DNA of 64,000 nt from Chelydra serpentina (GCA_037349315.1 JBAIAC010000269.1:111354-175353), one strand, 5' to 3'. Numbered from the stretch's first letter, positions 1-10,612 are shown. Notes: generated by a model not told the origin, from the letters alone. Made by a program: numbers and translations.

Positions 1-2
1 GA

Positions 3-622
<620 letters not shown>

Positions 623-623
623 T

Positions 624-813
624 TCTATCATAGAATCATAGATCATCAGAGTTGGAAGGGACCTTAGGAGGTCATCTAGTCCAACCCCCTGCTCAAAGCA
701 GGGCCAATCCCCAATTTTTGCCCCAGATCCCTAAATGGCCCCATCAAGGATTGAACTCACAATCCTGGGTTTAGCAGGCCACTGCTCAAACCACTGAGCT
801 ATCCCTCCCCCCC
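624..813 (-). mobile_element. Turtle-type tRNA-derived SINE
   Basis: On the minus strand the element opens with GGGATAGCTCAGTGGTTTGA-like A-box sequence, has a B-box-like GTGAGTTCAATCC, then a spacer containing CAAAAATTGGGG and a tail of TTCCAAC plus TCTATGAT repeats. The tail is the same as that of CR1 LINEs, which are expected to supply its reverse transcriptase. Three further copies lie at 7234, 45146 and 48863. Confidence 0.88.
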
Positions 814-975
814 ATGACTTCCTGAACTCCGGCTCCAGTCCTTTGCTCTACCAGCTGATCTCTCGAAGGGCTGCTGCCACTTTCTCCAGGTTTGCCCAGC
901 GGTGTGTGCCAGGGCGAGTGCTAGAAAGTGGATGGGGATTTGAAGGGAAGGGAAGGGGCAGAGCCCTGGGATGGA

Positions 976-1048
976 GTTTCTGTAGTGTAGTGGTTATCTC
1001 GTTTGCCTGACATATGAAAGGTTCCTGGTTTGAAAGCAGGCAGAAACA
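976..1048 (+). pseudogene. tRNA-Val-like, GAC anticodon, weak anticodon stem
   Basis: The acceptor stem GTTTCTG/CAGAAAC is perfect and the D-arm TAGTGTAGTGGTTA matches tRNA-Val. The anticodon loop CTGACAT gives GAC instead of the AAC seen in the partner at 46287. The anticodon stem has a mismatch and two wobble pairs, so this copy is probably decaying. GAC would still read valine codons. Confidence 0.7.
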
Positions 1049-1563
1049 TTGAAGCTTCCTCTTCCCACCTACTTTTGCTGTCCATCAAAACACTTCTCCT
1101 CATGGTCTGTCCTTGGGATAACCCCAACTCCTGTAGGAGGAAGTGAAGTGGGAATGGGGTTAGTAGAGCGCCACCGTTCGTCTGCCAAAGCCTGGGGAGG
1201 TGCGTTTGGCTGCTGGGAGGTAGAATCCTGTGCCTGCCCCTCGGCTTCCCAGGGGTGGCGACTTGCAGCCCAGGAGAAGAAGGGGGTTCTGGGTGAAAGG
1301 TGTTAGGCTTGGGAGTTGCCTGCGAGCCGGGGGTGGACTTGTTCCAGTGGGAACCGCTGCTCCTGTCTTGCCGGCCTGGGGGCGCCAGTGACAGCTTGGG
1401 AGGGGGCAGGTGCTGGCTTGAGTGACTGGGATCCAGGCAGCCCCAGCCTGCTCCTCCGGGGCCAAGGCCACTGCTAGTCTCCTGCCTTGTGACATCAGGA
1501 TTTCAATCTCCCCAGCATGAGCTGTGGCACGTGTATTAACCCTTCTTGGGGGGCCTGGTCGCT

Positions 1564-1636
1564 GCCCAAGTAGCTCAGTGGGGAGTGGATGAGATTGAAG
1601 ATCTGAAGGTTTCTGGCTGGATGCCAGGCCCTAGCT
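1564..1636 (+). pseudogene. tRNA-Phe pseudogene (GAA)
   Basis: The 5' half matches tRNA-Phe (TAGCTCAGTGGGGAG and a GAA anticodon in GATTGAAGATC). The T-arm keeps a stem, but the middle of the acceptor stem no longer pairs. The inverted partner at 45435 carries the same damage, so the decay predates the duplication. Confidence 0.75.
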
Positions 1637-1740
1637 CACCCCTTCCCCCTGGGCCTGTCGTGCTGGGCTTTCTCCTGGGTGTGCAGCTGGGCCCTGAACT
1701 CATGAGTTTCCCTCGTTTCAGAGGCAACAGTTGCAGAGGG

Positions 1741-2690
1741 CGGGATGTGGGGCCATGTGCCCCACCTGGGTTAGCATCCCTGCTACAGCATGTGGTGCAG
1801 AGTTGGCGCTAGGGATGGGGGCAGCGCATGGAGACGCACCCCCCATGGGACGCAGCAGGGACATGCCGGCCACTTCTGGGAGCGGCACGGCATGGAGGGA
1901 GGGAGGCAGAGTGGGCAGGGAGCCACCTTAGCGCTGCTGGGACGTCTCTGCACACCTGTTTTGGGGAGGGGAATTAACTATTTTGACCCCTGGGGAGCAG
2001 AAACTGTCTCTGAAACTCTAAGTCCTGGTATTAAGGGCCTGGCTACTGAAGGAACAGCACAGCAGTGACAATGTGCAGGCGCGGCTAAACCTTTTAACCA
2101 AACACAAGTAAAAATGAATAAACTAATTTCAGGAGACGATATGAAGGCAGGGAAAAAAACAATTTCGTAAAGAACTTATTTGTCCTGCTTAGCAGAGTTA
2201 CATAGAAACTACCATAGCAATTAACGAGAGAACATTCAAAAATAAAGAGAGAGAACGTTGCCTAAACTTATTAGTAATAAACATCTAATGGGCATTTCCC
2301 TCAGAGTATAATATAACAATAGGGAAGTGGCAATGTGTCCAATTGCTAAAACAAATTCCCTGTTAGGACCAGTCCCAATCCGGGGTCAGTGACACTGCAT
2401 CCGAACTGAGGTACATGTTATTCAAAACAGTCTGTTCACTGGCCAGTTACCCCTATTGAATGCAGACACAGCCATATTCGATGCATTGGTTACTCTCCAT
2501 TCAGCAGGTTATTACCTACTTATTTATAATTACTGAAGCTGCTCTAAGCGGATGGGAGAGAGCTGTCCCATTTGTGTAGTTAACCCACCTCCCCGAGAGG
2601 CGGGAGCTATGTCAGTGGGAGAAGCTATGTCGGTGGGTGTGCAAGCTGTTCTGTTTACACGTCTATATAATGTTTAATCAACTACACACA
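1741..2690. other. Intergenic, nothing recognised
   Basis: The first 200 bp are G-rich and related to sequence near 27420-27540. The remainder is AT-rich, without a frame, RNA gene or repeat that I can name. Confidence 0.5.
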
Positions 2691-2694
2691 ACAC

Positions 2695-2766
2695 GGGGGT
2701 ATAGCTCAGTGGTAGAGAGTTTGACTGCAGATCAAGTGATCCTTGGCTCAAATCCAACTGCCACCT
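2695..2766 (+). tRNA. tRNA-Cys (GCA)
   Basis: The sequence follows vertebrate tRNA-Cys: GGGGGTATAGCTCAGTGGTA, a TTTGACTGCAGATCAA anticodon arm and a T-arm ending TGCCACC. One acceptor pair (3-70) and the T stem are weakened. A TTTTT run lies about 26 bp downstream at 2792. It is probably a tRNA-Cys copy of moderate quality. Confidence 0.78.
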
Positions 2767-2889
2767 TAAATATCCAATCCTTTAACAAACATTTTTGCAT
2801 ATCCATTTCCATTCTGTTCAGGTGTTCCACCGAATGGGGATGCCTGAAATGAATGGAAACACTCAACGTTTTCCTGTGCAAAGGCATAA

Positions 2890-3330
2890 AAACCTGGCAA
2901 ACACGTCCCTCGGTGCATCTATACTGTGATAACAGCCCTGCAGCCCGGCTGGCCTGGATCGTCTGACTTGGACGTCTCGGTCTCATGTTGGGGGGCTAAA
3001 AACTGCAGTGTGGACATTTGACTCAGGCTGGAGCCTGGCCTCGGAGACCCTCACCCCTCATGGGATCTCAGAGGCTGGGCTCAAGCCCAAGCGTCTACAC
3101 TGTAATTTTATAGCCCTGCAGCACAAGCCCCACAAGCCTGGATCAGCTGAGCCAGGGTTTGAGAACAGTGACTTGGGTGTGTTAATGGCAGTGTAGACGT
3201 AACGCTAGGCTATGTCCACACTGCAATGAACACCCAGGGCTGCCCCGTGCCAGCTCATGCTCCCAGGCCTTGGGCTGTGGGGTGGTAAATTTGCAGTGTA
3301 GACATCTCGGCTCAGGCTCAGTGCCGGGCT
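2890..3330. repeat. Interspersed repeat with 'TCCACACTGCA' motifs
   Basis: Successive blocks begin or end with GTGTAGAC or GTCCACACTGCA and include GCTCAGGCT. This is the style of the short DNA-transposon repeats common in turtles; related ends occur at 21409, 29343 and 34908. Exact borders are not clear. Confidence 0.4.
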
Positions 3331-3719
3331 CTGGGACCCCACGAGGTTGGGAGGGAGTTTAGCAAGCGACAAAGGGAAATCGGCCGTGGAGTATTACCCT
3401 GGGCTCACTGGCAGTTCCCCATTGGTCTGTCTGCTTTGGGGCAGGGACCATAACACATCCTGCTGCATTCGTTATTTCAAAGGGTGGTTTAGGAGTTTCA
3501 GTCTCAGACACGGTGCACAAAGCAGGACTCCACCCTCGGCGTAAACTAAATGAGCCGCCCACAGATTCTGGAAGCCACAAGGAGCCATTTGGTGTGAGAG
3601 TCAGACCTGCCCCTGTCCCAGAGGGAGGGGTCGTCTGGGAGGGGACTGGACCACGGACCTATCGGCTCTTAACACCCAAACTTTCAGTAACTCTGTTATC
3701 AGTGCCTGGGAGTGTAATT

Positions 3720-3812
3720 TAAACCATAAAAACAGCCACACTGGGCTAGACCAAAGGTCCGTCTAGCTCTGTATTTTGTTTTCTGAGATTAGCCAATACC
3801 AGGTGCCCCAAA
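3720..3812 (+). repeat. Interspersed repeat ('ACTGGGCTAGACCAAAGGTCC')
   Basis: The text beginning AACAGCCACACTGGGCTAGA and ending CCAGGTGCCCC recurs next to the Thr tRNAs at 12684-12750 (inverted) and 56647-56753 and, diverged, at 28128-28230. I take it for a fragment of an old amniote retroelement that travelled with the Thr module. Confidence 0.5.
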
Positions 3813-3824
3813 AGCCACTCAACA

Positions 3825-3898
3825 AGGCACCACTGGGAGTTGAACCCAGAATCTCCTGTTTACAAAACAAGTACTTTAACCAGCTGAGCCATGGTACC
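3825..3898 (-). tRNA. tRNA-Thr (UGU)
   Basis: On the minus strand GGTACCATGGCTCAGCTGG opens a full cloverleaf. The anticodon loop TTTGTAA gives TGT, the T-arm is CTGGGTTCAACTCCCAG, and acceptor GGTACCA pairs with TGGTGCC with one G-T wobble. One of three UGU copies (others at 12576 and 56757). Confidence 0.85.
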
Positions 3899-4251
3899 TG
3901 CCCATTCCAGCTAACCACACCTGACTCCCTACCAGCCCCCACCTGGGCCTTTGCTTGTGTTTGGATTCTGCAAAGCAGAGGAGCAGGTGACGTTTTCCTT
4001 GCAAGTTGTGTGTGTGTGAATCCTTGGCCAGGTCTGCACTACAAAGTTATTGCAGCATCATTATATTGCTCAGGTATGAAAAACACACGACGCTCCCTCG
4101 TCTCTGGGTGCTCTCTGGGCACCAGATGGAGGAGCAGGCTGGGGCTAGGGCTCCTAAGGGAGCCAGAGTAGCAAGTTTTCTGTATTGTTTCCTGCCCTCT
4201 TTTTCTTGACTAGTTTCTATTCTGCACCAGCCTTGCCCTTCTCTCATGTGA

Positions 4252-4324
4252 GCCTGGCTAGCTCAGTTGATAGAGCCCCAGATTCTTAATCTGAGGGTCC
4301 AGGGTTCAAGTCCTTGGTCAGGTG
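4252..4324 (+). tRNA. tRNA-Lys (CUU)
   Basis: GCCTGGCTAGCTCAGTTGAT starts a Lys cloverleaf. The anticodon loop TTCTTAA gives CTT, and the T stem CAGGG/CCTTG pairs. It is the first member of a Lys-then-Gln module, with Gln 392 bp downstream start to start. Confidence 0.85.
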
Positions 4325-4643
4325 TAGAAAGCCTCCCAAGAACTTCAAGAACCAAGCAGCTCTTCAGTACTGTACTTGACATTATCTTTTTTTCTTTTCA
4401 GGACTTGGGCTTTACTAGGAAAGGCCATTCTCTGCCTGGGACTGAAGGGGCAACTTCCTCACACGCCCACTGGCCTCACAGTCTGGAGGAAGAAAGGCTT
4501 CTGGGTCTACAGCAAACCGCTGTGTGCCGATTTGTTGAGCAAATGGAGGGCTGGCCAGAGAGGCCTTGAGCAAGGGAGGCAAAAAATTGTCCGCCCAGGC
4601 GCTTCTACACCATAAGTCAGAAAACCCCCAAAATATCACCCCT

Positions 4644-4714
4644 GGTCCCATGGTGTAAGGGCAGCACTCAGGGCTTTGTATTCTGCAATCTGAGTTCAAA
4701 TCTCGGTGGGACCT
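4644..4714 (+). tRNA. tRNA-Gln (UUG)
   Basis: GGTCCCATGGTGTAAGGGCA and a perfect GGTCCCA/TGGGACC acceptor stem identify Gln. The loop CTTTGTA gives TTG. The D-loop is one base shorter than the usual vertebrate form, a trait shared by all six Gln loci here. Confidence 0.87.
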
Positions 4715-4997
4715 TGGGGCAGCTCTTTTGCCACCCAACACTACTGGGTGTTCCAAGGCTTCATCTTGCTCTCTCCAATGACGTGGGAGCCTGTCTTTTG
4801 CTCTTATCATGGTTCCCTCTCTTCTCCCTCCTTCAAGCCAGCCAGTCCTCCCTCCCCAAACTCCAAGGAGTGACTGACTCTTGCTTTGCTGAGCAGCTCA
4901 TTATATGTGAGCTGCTCCAAGCAAGCCTTCTCCTGATTGGCTCTCCCAATACACTTTCCTGATTGGTTGGGTTCTGCTCAGCCTCTCCAAGGCTGCC
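4715..4997 (-). promoter_or_regulatory. Paired CCAAT boxes with TATA-like motif (duplicated module)
   Basis: Read on the minus strand, CCAATCAGGAAAG and CCAATCAGGAGAAGG (about 4930-4970) precede ATATAAT near 4900. It is the inverted counterpart of the stronger copy at 18800-18900 and is cut by the LTR that starts at 4998. No transcript is known; the call is a motif observation. Confidence 0.35.
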
Positions 4998-5194
4998 TGT
5001 TGTGTATTTGGTTGTCGTGGTAATAGCACCTTGTTGTTGCTATGCAACTGAGTTAGATTATTAGGGGATAGCCCAGCCAGTTTTGGTTGGTTTGGTCAGC
5101 TCAGTGTCTGAAAATAAATGGCTGCTTCCATGGCTCTCAGCTCTCTGTGTCTCAAATGATTTCTTCCTAAACCTGCTGCCCCAAGGATACAACA
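4998..5194 (+). repeat. 5' LTR of Gypsy-like element
   Basis: The LTR runs from TGTTGTGTATTTGG to GGATACAACA and contains an AATAAA-type polyadenylation signal (GAAAATAAATGG). Its partner is 8412-8609. Confidence 0.88.
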
Positions 5195-5197
5195 AAG

Positions 5198-5214
5198 TGG
5201 CGATGAGGATGGGA
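5198..5214 (+). other. Primer-binding site, complementary to tRNA-Ser(GCU)
   Basis: The 17 nt TGGCGATGAGGATGGGA are the exact complement of the tRNA-Ser(GCU) 3' end plus CCA. They match the gene at 59905-59986 in this window base for base, including its CCTCATC acceptor strand. Confidence 0.85.
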
Positions 5215-5310
5215 TCCCTGTGCTGCCCCAGCAACAGAGGGAAGTAGAAGTCAAGGTAAAAAGAGAAAAGAAAAAAAAACCTACCAAAATCATTTAGCCG
5301 TTGGAAGGGG

Positions 5311-6066
5311 GTGAGAACTGGCTTGTTCGCACTGACTGTGAAACCTGAAACTAAACCCACGGCTACACTTACAGGGCCACTGGAACCCTTTGAGGAGAAC
5401 ATAGTGCAATGGCACGTGTGTACTGAGCATTTTGAGCTTTTTGTGATTGCCAATGACATTACAGAAGAGAAGAAGGTGCCAATATTCTTAAGTGTTGTGG
5501 GGGCTAAAACCTACTCCCTGCGACGCAGCTCACTACACCCTGTTAAGCCTGAGACCAAATCTTACAGTGACATTGTGGGAATCCTGGGGTCCCATTTCTC
5601 CCCCAAACCACTGGTAACTGCTGAAAGATATAGTAGGTTCCACAAAGGAAACCAACAAGAAGATGAACCAGTTGTACAATTTGTAGCAACTTTAAAAAGG
5701 CTTGCGGAACACTGTGAATGTAAGGAGATGTTAAATGACGCCCTGCGTGACAGGTTCGTGTGTGGTCTGCACAGTGACGCTATACGGAAGCGCCTATTGA
5801 CAGAGGCTCAGCTTACCTTACACAAGGCTGTTGCTATTGCGGTCTCCATGGAACTGGCTACAAAGGAGGCGCAATACATCGGTGCATCCCCTACGGTGCA
5901 TAAGGTGTCACAAGAACCGACCCACAAAACTGTGCAGAGTCAGGAATGTTACCGCTGTGGTAAGCGGGGTCACTAGGCATCCGAATGCTGGTGTAAGGAC
6001 CTGGTGTGTCGACACTGTGGCAAAAAGGGACCCATCGAGTGTGACTGTAAACAAAAGAAAAAGAGG
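5311..6066 (+). pseudogene. Gypsy gag remnant with two zinc knuckles
   Basis: A 221-residue frame carries a retrotransposon capsid-like region with conserved patches such as WHVCTEHFELF, ILGSHFSPKPL and DALRDRFVCGL. It ends in a CX2CX4H zinc knuckle (CYRCGKRGH) that is cut by a TAG stop at 5974. The frame resumes with a second knuckle, CRHCGKKGPIECDC, in which the usual histidine is proline. Capsid assembles the particle and the knuckles bind the RNA genome. The stop and the lost histidine mark it as broken. Confidence 0.82.
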
Positions 6067-6190
6067 CCTGTGGTCTGGCTGACCAAGGTGACACCTCATT
6101 GCAAGAAGAAGTGCCGCTGCACGTTTTGTCTTTGGCAGTGGGCTCACATGGGTACTGGAGAGCCCCGTTGTTGGATGCAAACCTACACGC

Positions 6191-6385
6191 ATGGAACTGG
6201 ACACCGGTTCAGCCGTCTCGCTGGGCTCCGAGACTGTGTATAAAGAAAAGCTACAGCATCTTCCGCTTAAGGCAAAAAAAACTGTTCTGAAGACGTATAC
6301 GGGAGACGCTGTGCCCATGTTGGGCACTATTGATGTTAAGGGGAACTCAATGGACAGGCTGCTAAATTGCCCCTGTTTGTGGTGA
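6191..6385 (+). pseudogene. Gypsy aspartic protease remnant
   Basis: The motif ELDTGSAVS contains the Asp-Thr-Gly active site of retroviral-type proteases. It lies between gag and RT in a frame different from both neighbours, which indicates small frame-breaking mutations. Only part of the domain is readable. Confidence 0.75.
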
Positions 6386-7041
6386 GAGGTAATTACGCAG
6401 CGTTAATGGGTCGGTCTTGGCTTGGGAGGATGCAGCTGAATTGGGCAGAAGTGCACCGAATGACTAAAGAAGAAACCGGTCTCACCACTATACTAAGGAA
6501 ACAAGCTGCTGTTTTTGGAGAGGATCCGCGAAGTATGAAGGGAATCATGGTGACGTTGAACATTAAACCTGACAGTCAACCAAAATGTCTGAAAGCCCGA
6601 ACTGTGCCATATGGCATCAGGCCGAAAGTTGAAGCGGACCTGCAGCACCTGGTCACCAATGGAGTCCTAATACCAGTTATCCATAGCCCATGGGCCACTC
6701 CTATTGTGCCAATAGTGAAGAAAGATGGCTCCCTCCGGATTTGTGGTGATTTTAAAGTCACTGTCAACCCGGTGTTGTGTGCAGAGCAATACCCGCTTCC
6801 CCGCATCGATGACCTCTTCGCGGGCCTGGCTGGGGGACAGAAGTTCAGTGAGATTGATCTGCGTCAAGCATATTTACAGATGCACGTTGATGAAAAGTCC
6901 CAAGAGCTGTTGACAATTGTGACTCATAAGGGGCTTTATCGATACTGTCGCCTACCCTTCGGAATAACGTCTGCTCCCGCCCTGTTCCAGAGAGCTCTGG
7001 ACGAGATCTTGTGTGGCTTGCCAGGAGTGAGGATCACCTAA
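6367..7041 (+). pseudogene. Gypsy reverse transcriptase, truncated before the YxDD box
   Basis: The 224-residue frame shows the fingers and palm of a Gypsy RT: PYGIRPKVEADL, SPWATPIVPIVKKDGSLRIC, the motif A aspartate in FSEIDLRQAY, and LPFGITSAPALFQ. The sequence then jumps from GLPGVR to text that normally lies after the catalytic YxDD box, so the polymerase active-site loop is deleted together with about 15 codons. RT copies element RNA into DNA; this copy cannot. Confidence 0.87.
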
Positions 7042-7211
7042 AGAATTTAGAGGCTACCCTACAAAGACTGGAAGAGTATGGCCTACGAGTCCGCAAAGAC
7101 AAGTGTGGAATTCTTCCAGCCCTCTGTTGAATATTTGGGACACATCATTGATGCTGCAGGTCTTCATCAGGCCCCTGCAAAAGTTAAGGCTATTGTGGAG
7201 GCTCCCCCACT
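7042..7211 (+). pseudogene. Gypsy RT connection segment
   Basis: After the deletion the frame reads LEEYGLRV, QPSVEYLGHIIDAAGLH and KVKAIVEAPP, typical of the RT thumb side. It is interrupted by an 18-base G run (7212-7229) and the SINE. Confidence 0.8.
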
Positions 7212-7233
7212 GGGGGGGGGGGGGGGGGGAGGA

Positions 7234-7403
7234 GGGATAGCTCAGTGGTTTGAGCATTGGCCTGCTCAACCCAGGGTTGTGAGTTCAATCCTTGAGGGGG
7301 CCATTTAGGGATCTGGGGCAAAAATTGGGGATTGGTAATGCTTTGAGCAGGGGGTGAGACTAGATGATCTCCTAAGGTCCCTTCCAACTCTATGATTCTA
7401 TGA
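7234..7403 (+). mobile_element. SINE nested in Gypsy pol
   Basis: This is a full tRNA-derived SINE from GGGATAGCTCAGTGG to the TCTATGATTCTATGA tail. It splits the RT frame, which continues directly after it. It is younger than the Gypsy insertion. Confidence 0.9.
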
Positions 7404-7996
7404 AATGTTAGCCAGCTGCACTCGTTTCTAGGACTATTGGACTATTATGGAAAGTTCATCTCACAGTTAGCCACACTGCTACAACCACTTCACAAACTCC
7501 TTGGGCAGAACAAGGCCTGGAAGTGGACTGAAGTCTTTAATGTTGCTTTTAACAAGGCTAAGGGTGCATGGCTAAATTCTGACATTCTAATGCACTTTGA
7601 TCCATCCTTACCCCTACAATTGGCCTGCGATGCCTCCCCTTATGGAGTGGGAGCAGTCGTGTCACACATTATGCCTTCGGGAGAAGACAGACCTATTGCT
7701 TTCGCTTCACGCACTCTAAGCAAAGCAGAAACTAACTATGCCCAAATCGAACGTGAGGCATTGGGGATTGTTTTTTGAATTCGGAAGTTTCATCAGTACC
7801 TGTTCGGGTGGAAGTTTACTCTTCTCACAGACCATCGACCTCTGACGTCAATTTTTGGACCCTACACAGGCATTCCCCCATTAGCTGCTAGTCATATGCA
7901 ACGTTGGGCATTGTTACTTTCAGCGCACACATATGAAATCAAATATCTGAAATCCACTCTGCACAGCAAGGCAGATGGTCTCTCAAGGTTGCCTTT
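7404..7996 (+). pseudogene. Gypsy RT thumb and RNase H remnant
   Basis: LDYYGKFI and LLQPLHKLL belong to the RT thumb. LACDASPYGVGAV holds the first RNase H aspartate, and IEREALGIVF the catalytic glutamate region. An in-frame TGA at 7776 interrupts the domain, which then continues through LLTDHRPL and ends at KADGLSRLP. RNase H degrades the RNA strand of the hybrid. Confidence 0.84.
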
Positions 7997-8283
7997 GCCA
8001 GTCCTCAGGACACATCTCCAGTTGAATTGTCTGACTTCACCTCTTCTGGCGAGACACCGAATCAAAAATCACCTGTTCCTGACTGTTCTCCTCCATTACT
8101 GCCGGCGGCTGAGATACCTCCTGGCCCGGAACAAGCTGATACCACCTCCTCACCCGTTCACGCTACGAGCCCTGAGCCCATGGTCAGGCCTGCGCCCAAG
8201 GTACTTTAGGGTGCAACAACACCAGAAGTTCACCGTAATCCACCTAGAGACAGAAGACCTCCTCAATGGCTGGATCTTTAGTT
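7997..8283 (+). pseudogene. Tail of Gypsy pol, integrase core missing
   Basis: Fewer than 300 bases separate the RNase H end from a proline- and arginine-rich tail (RRPPQWLDL then stop) like that ending many Gypsy polyproteins. The whole integrase zinc finger and DDE core are absent, so an internal deletion is inferred. Confidence 0.6.
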
Positions 8284-8411
8284 AGGGTGAACCCACGGTT
8301 ATGGAGCAAAATAATCCCCGGGGTTTAGCCGGGAATGGAGGCAGTCTACCCTACTTCTCTAATTTAGTGTTTGTTTAATTTAGGGATTGTTCTTATTAAG
8401 GGGGAGGAATA

Positions 8412-8609
8412 TGTTGTGTATTTGGTTGCCATGGTAATAGCACCTTGTTGTTGCTATGGCAACTAAATTAGATTATATGGGGATAGCCCAGCCAGTCTTG
8501 GCTGGTTTTGTTAGTTCAGTGTTTGAAAATAAATGGCTGCTTTTAAGGCTCACACCTCTCTGTGTCTCCAGTGATTTCTTCCTAAAACTGCTCCCCCAAG
8601 GATACAACA
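8412..8609 (+). repeat. 3' LTR of Gypsy-like element
   Basis: Matches 4998-5194 from TGTTGTGTATTTGG to GGATACAACA with scattered substitutions. A purine-rich tract lies immediately upstream. Confidence 0.88.
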
Positions 8610-9486
8610 CCCTCCCCTTCCTGGGGGTCTGGCCAATCTCTGCCAAGCGAGGCTGAGCTGCTCTGTGAGCCCATCAAGGGACCTGATACTACACAGACAT
8701 ATGAGTGTCCTCAGGGCAACACAGTTGCAAAAGTGAGTAGGGGCAGGCTGCAGCACACACCACACTTGCTGGCTCAGTCTTGTGCCTGCTGGGGTGGTCA
8801 CCTCCCCGTTGATGAGACCTGGTCCCACCGTCGTCCTGGAGCTCCAGTCTGCCCTGCTGCCATCCCTGTCTGTGCTGCTGTTGTCTTCTCTAGCAGTTGA
8901 CTGGAAGTTGTGCATTGGTCCCATGTCAGGTAACCATGTCGTCTTGAAGGGAAAAGCAGGAAGAATGGAGCCTTCACAGCCCACCCGATATTCCATAACA
9001 TCACTAAGGAAAGTATTTCTCAATGAGCTCTCAGTAAAAGATCAGACACAGCCAGTGTCCACATCATGCTACGGGCATTGGGATGTTCTTTAAATTTGCC
9101 AGACCAACCTAACACCTAACACACATTTGAAGCTCTTATATTTGCCAGACCAACCATTTGAAGCTCTTCTTTTCATGCCGTTGCTCATTCTCAGGGTCTG
9201 CTTTGTCTCCAGACAGATCCATTCTCTTTCTGAACGGCCTTGCTCTTTCTGTCTGTTTCGTTCATTGTCGTGTCGGAGTAAACACTCCCCTTCACTCTAT
9301 TCTCAGACAAACACTAGTATTAAGTGTTTGCTACTGATGGGTCTAGAAAGCATTTGTTGAGCTGAAGATGACATTTCTGGGGGATTGTTCCCAAGACCCA
9401 GTACTTTGTGTTCCAACATCTCCCAGCCTCCTTGGTGAAAATAAGACCAACATTTGTTTGCAATGTAGAGGAAGAAAGTGGTTTTG
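8610..9486. other. Intergenic; second half is Arg-module flank
   Basis: No gene is seen from 8610 to about 9150. From about 9230 the text matches in reverse the flanks of the Arg tRNAs at 26675-26900 and 39966-40200 (ACTAGTATTAAGTGTTTG and the CCAAGACCCAGTACTTTGTG stretch). Confidence 0.55.
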
Positions 9487-9559
9487 CACCCCAGATGGGA
9501 CATGAACCCACAATTTTTGGCTTAGAAAGCTAATGCCATATCCATTAGGCCATTGGGCC
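9487..9559 (-). tRNA. tRNA-Arg-like (UCU), partly decayed
   Basis: On the minus strand the body AATGGCCTAATGGATA and T-arm GTGGGTTCATGTCCCAT belong to the Arg-CCU type at 39893. The anticodon loop TTTCTAA gives TCT. Acceptor pairs 2-71 and 7-66 and one anticodon-stem pair are mismatched, so activity is doubtful. Confidence 0.7.
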
Positions 9560-10183
9560 CTGAAGTATAACTGCTGGAGGGATGGAAATTCACTCTCACA
9601 ATTGCATTTTCCTCACATTAGTTTGGAAGCCAAATACCCCCTTTATGCGCCGTACAGAAATGTCGGCATCCCCTGTCAGCGAGGCAACTGGGCAGGTCGC
9701 TGACAGAGCTGAGCCCCACCTTTCTGCAGCCATCTTTAGAGAAGAACCCCATCCCAGAGTCACCCCTCCCTCCGTCAGCACCTCCCCGTCTGTGGCTCCA
9801 AGTGGCAGTAGGGTGATTGGGGGGTGAATCCAGGGCTGGAAGCGGGGTCAGGTCAGCCTGTGAGGAGTAACCAGGTGGGGCAGACCCAGGGTGAGGCTGT
9901 GAGCTGCTGGTCGGATGTTGGGATCAGAGCTCTAGATCAAAGCTGCACAGCGACCTGACACCCAGGGTTACAAGGCCGACATCGCGACTCCCTTACCGGC
10001 CTCATGAACCCCAAACCCTAGTTACTCTGGGCACTTAGGAGTCTCTGTCCCTTAATCACTTCTGGGAGCTCCCCAGCAGGCTGCGGGCGTCAGCCGCCTC
10101 CTGCCTCACAGGTGAGACTCTTGGCGCTGTGCAAGCCGCCCCCTCGCTTGCAGGCCCAGGGTAGGAAGCAGGAGGCCCGGTGC
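9560..10183. other. Arg-module flank, no gene
   Basis: The sequence is the inverted copy of the flanks at 26280-26600 and 39480-39890 (for example CTCTAGATCAAAGCTGCACAG and TTAGAGAAGAACCCCATCCC). No separate gene is visible. Confidence 0.6.
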
Positions 10184-10254
10184 TAGCAGAAGAGGGTTTG
10201 ATTAATCCACCTCTGTGTTATGGGCACAGCACAGTTCCCCTGGGTCCCTCTGCT
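10184..10254 (-). pseudogene. Initiator tRNA-Met pseudogene
   Basis: On the minus strand AGCAGAG and CTTCTGCTA ends and a perfect anticodon arm CTGTG-CCCATAA-CACAG with CAT are kept. The D-arm and T-arm no longer fold. An equally damaged copy lies on the plus strand at 26193. Confidence 0.75.
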
Positions 10255-10446
10255 GGCTTTTCGTAAGCAGCACCTAGCGGCCCTGGCTCCAGGCTGGTGC
10301 CTTGCGAGCTCTGGCCCTGGCAGGGAGCGGTGCAGGGGGCTGGGCTGGGGCCCTGGCAAACCAGCTGCCGAGAGGGACGCTGTTGAGGTAGCGAAAAAGG
10401 GGCCTTTGAGGCTCTCAGCAGGTCTTGAGAAACTCAGGGTTATCAC

Positions 10447-10520
10447 CGTCCTTGGGTAGACTTGAACCACCAACCTTTCAATTAACAGCCAAATGTGCTG
10501 ACCCATTGAGCCACAGAGAC
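10447..10520 (-). tRNA. tRNA-Asn (GUU), somewhat diverged
   Basis: GTCTCTGTGGCTCAATGGGTC, loop CTGTTAA (GTT) and GTGGTTCAAGTC identify Asn. The anticodon stem uses wobble pairs and one acceptor pair is lost. It is divergent from the initiator Met gene that starts 93 bp away. Confidence 0.75.
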
Positions 10521-10612
10521 ACGAGTCTGCGAGCACCCAGGATGCTGCCTATCTAGCAAGGCGCTAGTGTGGATGTTGGAGACTGGGTGCTGGATGCTGG
10601 AGGCAGAGACCC

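Larger units (their letters stand above)
826..1740. repeat. Segmental duplication, inverted partner at 45335-46520
   Basis: The block carries the Val-like and Phe-like tRNA loci with their flanks. The same order reads in reverse complement at 45335-46520, which has roughly 270 bp of extra sequence near 45960-46240. The shared flanks include the text around the tRNA-Val 5' side and a long frame on the opposite strand that is open in both copies by chance. Confidence 0.8.
4998..8609 (+). mobile_element. Ty3/Gypsy-like LTR retrotransposon, defective, nested SINE
   Basis: Two short LTRs (197 and 198 bp, both TGTTGTG...ACAACA) flank gag, protease, reverse transcriptase and RNase H remnants in the standard order. 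A Ser-tRNA primer-binding site follows the left LTR and a purine tract AGGGGGAGGAATA precedes the right one. The integrase domain is missing, the RT active-site box is deleted, gag has an in-frame stop and a SINE sits in pol, so the copy is dead. The LTRs differ visibly at roughly one site in ten. I see no target-site duplication. Confidence 0.88.
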
